Program-made: the position numbers and the translations under genes
Shown here: positions 62,402 through 64,000 of the stretch, in pieces
How positions within the stretch are numbered: the first letter of the stretch is position 1
How the letters are laid out: each line of letters opens with the position of its first letter
Assembly (NCBI RefSeq): GCF_036237315.1
Contig: NZ_CP108356.1
Span: forward strand, 2,232,001-2,296,000
Reading direction: 5' to 3'
Length of the DNA stretch: 64,000 nucleotides
From: Streptomyces sp. NBC_01351
Lineage (GTDB): Bacteria > Actinomycetota > Actinomycetes > Streptomycetales > Streptomycetaceae
The notes under the pieces: generated by a model
What the model was told of the DNA's origin: nothing
Databases searched by the model: none
What the model saw: the letters and a program-made list of their open reading frames with translations, nothing else

Positions 62402-63397
62402 TCAGGACGGCAGCAGCATCGTCGCCGCCGCGGCCGCTCCGATGAGGCCCGCGTGGGTGCCGAGGGTGGCCGGAACCACCTGGAGGTCCCGGACGAAGGA
62501 CAGGGTCGCGTACGAGGCCAGGTGCCGCCGGATCGGTTCGAAGAGGGTGTCTCCGCTGGCGGCGACCCCGCCGCCGATGACCGCGATGTCGGTCTCGACG
62601 AGCGTGGCGGTGGCCGCGATGGCGGCGGCCAGGGCGCGGCCCGCGCGGTCGAAGGCGGCCAGCGCGACCGGATCGCCGGCTTGCGCGGCGGCGGCCACTC
62701 CCGCCGCGGTGGCGTCGTCCGCCGGGGTCCAGCCCTGGGCCAGGGCCCAGCGGGCGATGGCCGTGCCGGAGGCGATCGACTCGACGCAGCCGTGACCGCC
62801 GCACGCGCACGGCTCCCCGTCGAAGGCCACGCTGATGTGGCCGATGTGGCCCGCGTTGCCCGTGGGGCCGGGGTGGAGCTGGTTGTTCAGGATGAGGCCG
62901 CCGCCCACGCCCGTGGAGACCACCATGCACAGCGCGTTCGCGTGCCCCCGGGCCGCGCCCAGCCAGTGTTCGGCCGCGGTCATCGCCACGCCGTCCCCGG
63001 CCAGCACGGTCGGCAGCTCGGCCCCGCGCGCGGCGAGCTCCGCCTCGACCCGGGCCTGGAGGGGAAACTCCCGCCACGCGCCGATGTTGACCGGGCTGAC
63101 CGTCCCGCGCGAGGCGTCCACCGGGCCGGCGCTGCCGATGCCGCAGCGGACCGCCGAGGACCACAGCGGCGAGTCGGACAGCTCTGCGACGACCTCGGCC
63201 ACCGCCCCCATGACCGCGTCCGCGCCGGCCCCATCGGCCCCGCGCGGGGTCGGGCGGCGGGTCGTGGCCGTCATCGTGCCGTCGGGGTGCACGAGCGCAC
63301 CGGCGATCTTCGTACCGCCGATGTCGATGGCCACCGTCAGTCCGGCGACCGCCGCGGCGGCTCGCGGTGCGGGGAAGGGCGCGGTGGGGATGATCAC
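62402..63397 (-). CDS. ROK-family sugar kinase
   Basis: 331 residues. The ATP-binding loop is DIGGTK (25-30). The ROK zinc site is CACGGHGC (197-204) within the PCACGGHGCVES region, and the catalytic Asp is D135 in AGDGVA. ROK kinases phosphorylate glucose or N-acetylated hexosamines; there is no helix-turn-helix, so it is a kinase and not an Nag/Xyl repressor. The substrate is uncertain. It converges with the TAXI gene; 13 bases separate their stops. Confidence 0.88.
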   Translation of the reverse strand: MIIPTAPFPAPRAAAAVAGLTVAIDIGGTKIAGALVHPDGTMTATTRRPTPRGADGAGADAVMGAVAEVVAELSDSPLWSSAVRCGIGSAGPVDASRGTVSPVNIGAWREFPLQARVEAELAARGAELPTVLAGDGVAMTAAEHWLGAARGHANALCMVVSTGVGGGLILNNQLHPGPTGNAGHIGHISVAFDGEPCACGGHGCVESIASGTAIARWALAQGWTPADDATAAGVAAAAQAGDPVALAAFDRAGRALAAAIAATATLVETDIAVIGGGVAASGDTLFEPIRRHLASYATLSFVRDLQVVPATLGTHAGLIGAAAAATMLLPS

Positions 63398-63913
63398 GGT
63401 GGCGGCTCCAGGAAGGGGTCAGGATTCAGTATGCGCCGGGGGCGGCGCGGTGCTCTCGCGCGCGGCTCCAGCCACGGCTGCCCGCCGCTGCGAACCCTGC
63501 CCGGGTGCCCGGGTGCCCAGTGGCCCCGGCCGCGCCGACCGTGGGCACCTCGGCCGGTTCCTTCGGATCAGGCCGGTGGGGGGGGCGGCCCACCGGGGGG
63601 CCGGGCCGGTGTGGGGGCGGCCCACCGGGGGGCCGGGCCGGTGTGGGGGCGGCCCACCGGGGGCGGCCCGGCCGTGGCCGGGCGCGCGCCGGGGCGTCTC
63701 CTCGGGCGTCGACCGGTTCGAGGGGTCGGTGGGCCGAGGGGGCCCGGTTCGACGCCCTGCGGGGACGCCCCGACACACACCCGGCCCCGTCCGAGCCGGC
63801 GGGTGTTTCGGACTGGGGGACACGGTCTAAGAGCCGGCGGCCGCGATCGAGGTGCGGGCCGTGGACGAGCGGGCTGTACGAGGTCTCCGCGCCGGTAGCC
63901 GCAGGTGGCCGGC
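63398..63913. other. 516-base non-coding stretch with tandem repeats
   Basis: Between the ROK kinase start (63397) and the partial sensor kinase stop (63914). It contains the tandem repeat at 63571-63663. The minus-strand open frames here translate to Pro/Arg-rich low-complexity sequence and are probably not real. The ROK promoter must lie near 63420, but I cannot place it. Confidence 0.6.
63571..63663. repeat. GC-rich tandem repeat, about three copies of 32 bases
   Basis: Unit (63601-63632): CCGGGCCGGTGTGGGG, then GCGGCCCACCGGGGGG. A second copy follows at 63633-63663, and a truncated, variant copy precedes (63571-63600). The copies are nearly identical. Confidence 0.85.
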
Positions 63914-64000
63914 TCAGACTCTGTGCGGGTCCGTGCGGGGGACGCGCACCGTCACCCGCAGTCCGTGCGGCGGGTTCGTCTCGTACGACAGGGACCCGCC
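63914..64000 (-). CDS. C-terminal end of a sensor histidine kinase (5' part beyond window)
   Basis: Last 28 codons, entering from the right edge and ending at TGA (63914-63916). The peptide begins GGSLSYETNPPHG and ends VTVRVPRTDPHRV, which matches the end of a HATPase domain, where a final GG-loop and beta-strand close the fold. S. coelicolor has a sensor kinase/response regulator pair next to this ROK/TAXI/miaB block, which supports the call. Confidence 0.6.
   Translation of the reverse strand, partial: GGSLSYETNPPHGLRVTVRVPRTDPHRV

Noticed and set aside
63419..63823. 134-codon minus-strand Pro-rich frame
   Set aside because: Encoded largely by the tandem repeat, with low-complexity composition and no start signal.

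Overview
This window is a stretch of Streptomyces (high-GC actinomycete) core chromosome. The evidence is the third-position G/C bias of every gene, the frequent GTG starts, the Streptomyces-type HrdB principal sigma factor with its Lys/Ala-rich N-terminus, and the neighbouring sporulation regulator WhiH. From memory, the gene order (parE, serine protease, hrdB, whiH, recQ, rnhB, nrdJ, nrdR, lexA, a siderophore operon, hflX, rshA, dapF, miaA, miaB) matches the S. coelicolor segment around SCO5784-SCO5830. I see no phage, insertion sequence, CRISPR, rRNA or tRNA.

Layout. 1-2.2 kb: the 5' part of a SARP-type regulator, a hemerythrin-like protein and a small membrane protein. 2.3-6.7 kb: a CitA/CitB-type two-component pair meeting, tail to tail, a DUF485/acetate-symporter operon. 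6.9-16.7 kb: parE, a small zinc-ribbon-like protein, a secreted trypsin-like protease, hrdB, whiH (with a candidate WhiG-type promoter), a fused ABC transporter and a NrtR-like Nudix regulator. 16.8-25 kb: a glycogen-debranching-like protein, then a nucleic-acid cluster: a DUF4192 protein divergent from a RecQ with a phosphoribosyltransferase-like tail, two poorly known proteins, and RNase HII.

25-34.8 kb: a TetR regulator divergent from an MFS drug exporter with two matching palindromic operators, then single genes for a DUF4173 membrane protein, ADP-ribosylglycohydrolase, histidine phosphatase, DUF4937-like protein, arylamine N-acetyltransferase, DUF1152 protein and an unknown protein. 34.9-41.8 kb: DNA precursor supply and damage response, with the nrdR-nrdJ unit divergent from lexA, followed by a DinG-type Fe-S helicase. 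41.8-48.5 kb: a four-gene NRPS-independent siderophore (NIS) operon.

48.7-64 kb: a secreted serine peptidase, hflX, an M1 metallopeptidase, rshA, dapF, a membrane protein, miaA, a small acidic protein with an orphan MT0933-type antitoxin, an extradiol-dioxygenase-like protein, miaB, a TAXI solute-binding protein, a ROK kinase, a GC-rich tandem repeat, and the last 28 codons of a sensor kinase.

The best leads for new biology are: (1) the NIS operon, which has a diaminobutyrate aminotransferase, an acyltransferase and two IucA/IucC synthetases but no decarboxylase, hydroxylase or visible iron box, so its product need not be a classical hydroxamate; (2) the RecQ-PRTase fusion and its divergent partner, separated by an inverted pair of DnaA-box-like sites; (3) a helicase C-terminal-like fragment protein directly downstream of rnhB; (4) RshA with substitutions in its synthetase motifs; and (5) the doubled TetR operator.
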